Source: UBA8687 sp964564655 | GTDB taxonomy: Bacteria > Nitrospinota > Nitrospinia > Nitrospinales > VA-1 | Length of the DNA stretch: 7,672 nt | NCBI GenBank assembly: GCA_964564655.1 | Contig: CAZMBO010000072.1 | Span: 1 to 7,672 of the forward strand | Direction of reading: 5' to 3' | Part shown: piece after piece, positions 4,910 through 7,672 of the stretch | Layout: each line of letters opens with the position of its first letter | Position numbering within the stretch: position 1 is the stretch's first letter | Program-made: the position numbers and the translations under genes | Notes under the pieces: generated by a model | Seen by the model: only the letters and a program-made list of their open reading frames with translations | Database searches by the model: none | What the model was told of the DNA's origin: nothing

Positions 4910-7672
4910 CCGGAAATTTACCAGAGAATTTCAGGATCCCTTCGAAGGGATTCAATTTGTCGAGCGGGTGTCAAAAATCAATAACGCTGATGGTTCTTTG
5001 GTTGCTGAGATCAAGAACGTTCTTGTTCCGGATACATGGTCCCAAGTGGCGGTGGACATCATCGCGCAAAAATATTTTCGAAAAGCAGGTATTCCGGCAC
5101 GGTTGAAAAAGAAATTCGAACCGGGAATGCCCGAGTGGCTTTGCCCATCGGTTCCCGATGAAGAGGCGCTGAGCCAAATTCCGATTTCAGATCAATATAC
5201 TCGAGAGACTACTTCTAAAGAAGTGGTTCATAGACTAGCCGGGTGCTGGACATACTGGGGCTGGAAGAAAAATTGTTTCAATAATGAAGAAGCTGCACGC
5301 AATTATTACGATGAAATGCGTTATATGCTGATCCGTCAGTTTGCGGCTCCTAATTCGCCCCAATGGTTCAATACGGGAATCAACTGGGCCTACGGTTTGG
5401 AGGGTCCGGCGCAGGGTCATTACTATTTTGATGAAGCGACAGGGAAATTAAAAAAATCCAAGAATGCTTATGAAAGGCCCCAGCCGCATGCATGCTTTAT
5501 CCTTTCTGTTGATGATGACTTGGTGGGGGATGGCGGAATCATGGATCTGTGGCGTCAAGAGGCGCGCTTGTTTAAATTTGGCTCGGGAACAGGAAGTAAC
5601 TTTTCCAATCTTCGCGGTTCTGGGGAAGGATTGTCAGGAGGAGGAAAATCCTCGGGTCTGATGAGCTTTTTGAAAATTGGCGATCGTGCTGCCGGAGCTA
5701 TTAAATCTGGGGGAACCACGAGAAGGGCTGCAAAAATGGTCACTCTCGATATGGACCATCCGGATATCGAGGAGTACATAGAATGGAAGGTCAAGGAAGA
5801 AAGAAAAGTTGCGGCTCTGGCAGCTGGAAGTCGTATCACACGTCGTTGTCTGAGAAATATTTTAAAAGGCTGCTGGGCTGAAGGTTTAACAGAGGAAAAT
5901 CGTTTTGAAGTACAGAAAAACAAAGTACTTAAAAAAGCCGTACGCAAAGCACTCGATTGTTTTGTTCCTGAAAATTATATTTATCGAGTTATCCAGTTGG
6001 CGAAGCAGGGCATCAAAGATATTGAGTTCGAAGAGTATGATACCAGTTGGACCTCTGAAGGTTATCAGACCGTTTCTGGGCAGAACTCCAACAACTCAGT
6101 TCGACTCACCAACGAATTCTTGAGAAGTGTTGAATGCGATAGCGACTGGAACCTGACTCATAGAACAGATGGTAAAATTGCCAAAACTTTGCCCGCGCGA
6201 GACCTCTGGGATAAAGTGAATTTTTCTTCATGGTCTAGTGCCGACCCGGGACTTCAGTTTCATACAACCATCAACGAATGGCATACCTGCCCTGAAGATG
6301 GCGAGATTCGGGCGTCCAACCCATGTTCTGAGTATATGTTCCTCGATGATACAGCCTGCAACCTTGCTTCGATAAACCTGATGAGCTTTTATAACGAGGA
6401 AAAAGGGTTGTTTGAAGTTGAAAACTATCGACACGCTTGCCGATTGTGGACCCTCACTCTTGAAACCTCAGTCGCTATGGCTCAGTTTCCAAATAAAGCG
6501 ATTGCGCAAAAGAGTTATGAGTTCCGTACTCTCGGTTTGGGTTATGCAAATCTCGGCGCGATGCTCATGGTCATGGGTATTCCTTACGACTCTGAAAAGG
6601 GTCGGGCTATTGCCGGCGCAATTTCCGCTATAACCACAGGATCTTCCTACACAATGTCCGCCGAAATGGCAAAAGAACTGGGAGCATTTACCCATTATGA
6701 AAAAAATAAATCATCTATGCTGCGTGTGCTGAAAAACCACTGGCGGGCAGCACATAACGTTGATGCTACAGATTACGACGGGCTCACCGTTTTCCCCCAA
6801 GGAATTCAAGCAGAGCATTGCCCTGCTTATCTTCTGGATGCTGCGCAAAAGGAATGGGCCGATGCTTTGTCTCTGGGGGAAAAACATGGTTTTCGCAATG
6901 CACAAACCACTTGCATCGCGCCAACAGGCACTATCGGCCTGTTAATGGATTGTGATACGACTGGTATCGAGCCCGACTATGCGTTGGTCAAATACAAAAA
7001 ACTTGCTGGCGGTGGTTATTTTAAAATCATCAATCAATCGGTTCCCGGTGCTTTACGACGATTGGGATATAAGCCTGAAGAGGTTAAAGAAATTGTTGAT
7101 TATTGTGTGGGATCAGGGAGCCTGGACTCTTCTCCTTATATTAATCGTAATTCTTTAAAGACAAAAGGGTTTTCTGATGCGGTGATCGATAATATCCAAT
7201 TAGAGCTTCCACGGGTTTTTGATATCAGCTTTGCATTTAATAAGTTTGTGTTGGGAGAAGAATTCTGCAAAGACGTTTTGAATTTGTCGGATGAACAACT
7301 CGACTCTATAACTTTTAATTTATTGTCGCATTTGGGATATACCGATGAAGAAATTCAATCTGCCAACGATTTTATTTGTGGTCGCATGACCGTCGAGAAT
7401 GCCCCACATTTGAAAGAAAAACATTATTCGGTTTTTGATTGTGCTGCCAAGTGCGGAAGATATGGTGAGCGATTTATTCTTCCGGAGGCACATATTCAAA
7501 TGATGGCTGCGGCGCAACCCTTTCTTTCAGGTGCTATTTCCAAAACTATTAATATGCCAAACGATGCCAGCATAGAAGATGTAGAAAAGGCCCACATGCT
7601 TAGCTGGAAACTCATGCTGAAAGGAACCGCTGTGTATCGGGATGGATCTAAACTCAGCCAACCCCTAAACAG
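4899..7672 (+). CDS. nrdJ: Adenosylcobalamin-dependent class II ribonucleotide reductase, C-terminus beyond window
   Basis: This enzyme reduces ribonucleotides to deoxyribonucleotides with a thiyl radical generated from adenosylcobalamin, oxygen-independently and without a small subunit. The frame is open for 924 codons to the window edge. The long NrdJ type is about 1200 residues, so some 250-300 residues are missing, including the C-terminal Cys-rich tail used for re-reduction. The N-terminus (MRIDRKFTREF...) and LAGCWTYWG (113-121) fit this long type. Catalytic residues are visible: redox Cys199 (PHACF), FGSGTGSNF (227-235), and the finger loop NPCSE with radical Cys476 and Glu478. Partner redox Cys487 lies 11 residues on, the same spacing as Cys322/Cys333 of the Thermotoga maritima enzyme. 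The loop PTGT is at 675-678. No N-terminal ATP-cone (VxKRDG-type motif) is seen, and no intein or frameshift interrupts the gene. Tandem NrdR-like boxes upstream predict repression by NrdR when deoxynucleotides are abundant. Confidence 0.97.
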   Translation, partial: MRIDRKFTREFQDPFEGIQFVERVSKINNADGSLVAEIKNVLVPDTWSQVAVDIIAQKYFRKAGIPARLKKKFEPGMPEWLCPSVPDEEALSQIPISDQYTRETTSKEVVHRLAGCWTYWGWKKNCFNNEEAARNYYDEMRYMLIRQFAAPNSPQWFNTGINWAYGLEGPAQGHYYFDEATGKLKKSKNAYERPQPHACFILSVDDDLVGDGGIMDLWRQEARLFKFGSGTGSNFSNLRGSGEGLSGGGKSSGLMSFLKIGDRAAGAIKSGGTTRRAAKMVTLDMDHPDIEEYIEWKVKEERKVAALAAGSRITRRCLRNILKGCWAEGLTEENRFEVQKNKVLKKAVRKALDCFVPENYIYRVIQLAKQGIKDIEFEEYDTSWTSEGYQTVSGQNSNNSVRLTNEFLRSVECDSDWNLTHRTDGKIAKTLPARDLWDKVNFSSWSSADPGLQFHTTINEWHTCPEDGEIRASNPCSEYMFLDDTACNLASINLMSFYNEEKGLFEVENYRHACRLWTLTLETSVAMAQFPNKAIAQKSYEFRTLGLGYANLGAMLMVMGIPYDSEKGRAIAGAISAITTGSSYTMSAEMAKELGAFTHYEKNKSSMLRVLKNHWRAAHNVDATDYDGLTVFPQGIQAEHCPAYLLDAAQKEWADALSLGEKHGFRNAQTTCIAPTGTIGLLMDCDTTGIEPDYALVKYKKLAGGGYFKIINQSVPGALRRLGYKPEEVKEIVDYCVGSGSLDSSPYINRNSLKTKGFSDAVIDNIQLELPRVFDISFAFNKFVLGEEFCKDVLNLSDEQLDSITFNLLSHLGYTDEEIQSANDFICGRMTVENAPHLKEKHYSVFDCAAKCGRYGERFILPEAHIQMMAAAQPFLSGAISKTINMPNDASIEDVEKAHMLSWKLMLKGTAVYRDGSKLSQPLN

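Noticed and set aside
5555..5947. Minus-strand open frame of 130 codons
   Set aside because: It is antisense to the conserved nrdJ frame, and no family resemblance is visible.

Overview
The window comes from a Gram-negative-type bacterial chromosome: it has intact housekeeping genes, a Sec-secreted protein, sigma-70-like promoter elements and no mobile elements. Base composition is moderate, with AT-rich spacers. The long class II ribonucleotide reductase resembles the roughly 1200-residue NrdJ type best known from alphaproteobacteria and also found in other phyla. I cannot fix the phylum from sequence alone. A marine Nitrospinota- or deltaproteobacterium-like lineage is a guess, not a result.

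Layout. Positions 1-2924 hold guaB and guaA on the minus strand, in that transcriptional order. guaA runs off the left edge and lacks its last 65-75 codons. The two genes are separated by 111 bp containing a perfect 13-bp inverted repeat. Positions 2925-3084 are a divergent intergenic region with an 11-bp palindromic -10 region that could serve both directions, plus a possible minus-strand small ORF. Positions 3085-4524 (plus) encode an exported transglutaminase-like protein with a complete Cys-His-Asp triad and no recognised pathway. Positions 4525-4898 are a structured AT-rich spacer. From 4899 to the right edge (plus) lies nrdJ, the B12-dependent ribonucleotide reductase, truncated by the window after 924 codons.

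The best regulatory signal lies upstream of nrdJ. Two 16-bp NrdR-box-like sites start exactly 31 bp apart, which is the spacing known for NrdR operators. They overlap a TTGACA -35 element, and the second box sits inside a perfect 30-bp palindrome. Downstream, the probable leader contains a hairpin that presents a Shine-Dalgarno sequence in its loop, followed by a 28-codon ORF that overlaps the nrdJ start by 11 nt.

Functionally, guaB and guaA convert IMP to XMP to GMP, and nrdJ makes deoxyribonucleotides, so three of the four genes serve nucleotide supply. I see no CRISPR array, tRNA, rRNA, IS element or convincing new multi-gene system. The unusual content is in the non-coding control regions.
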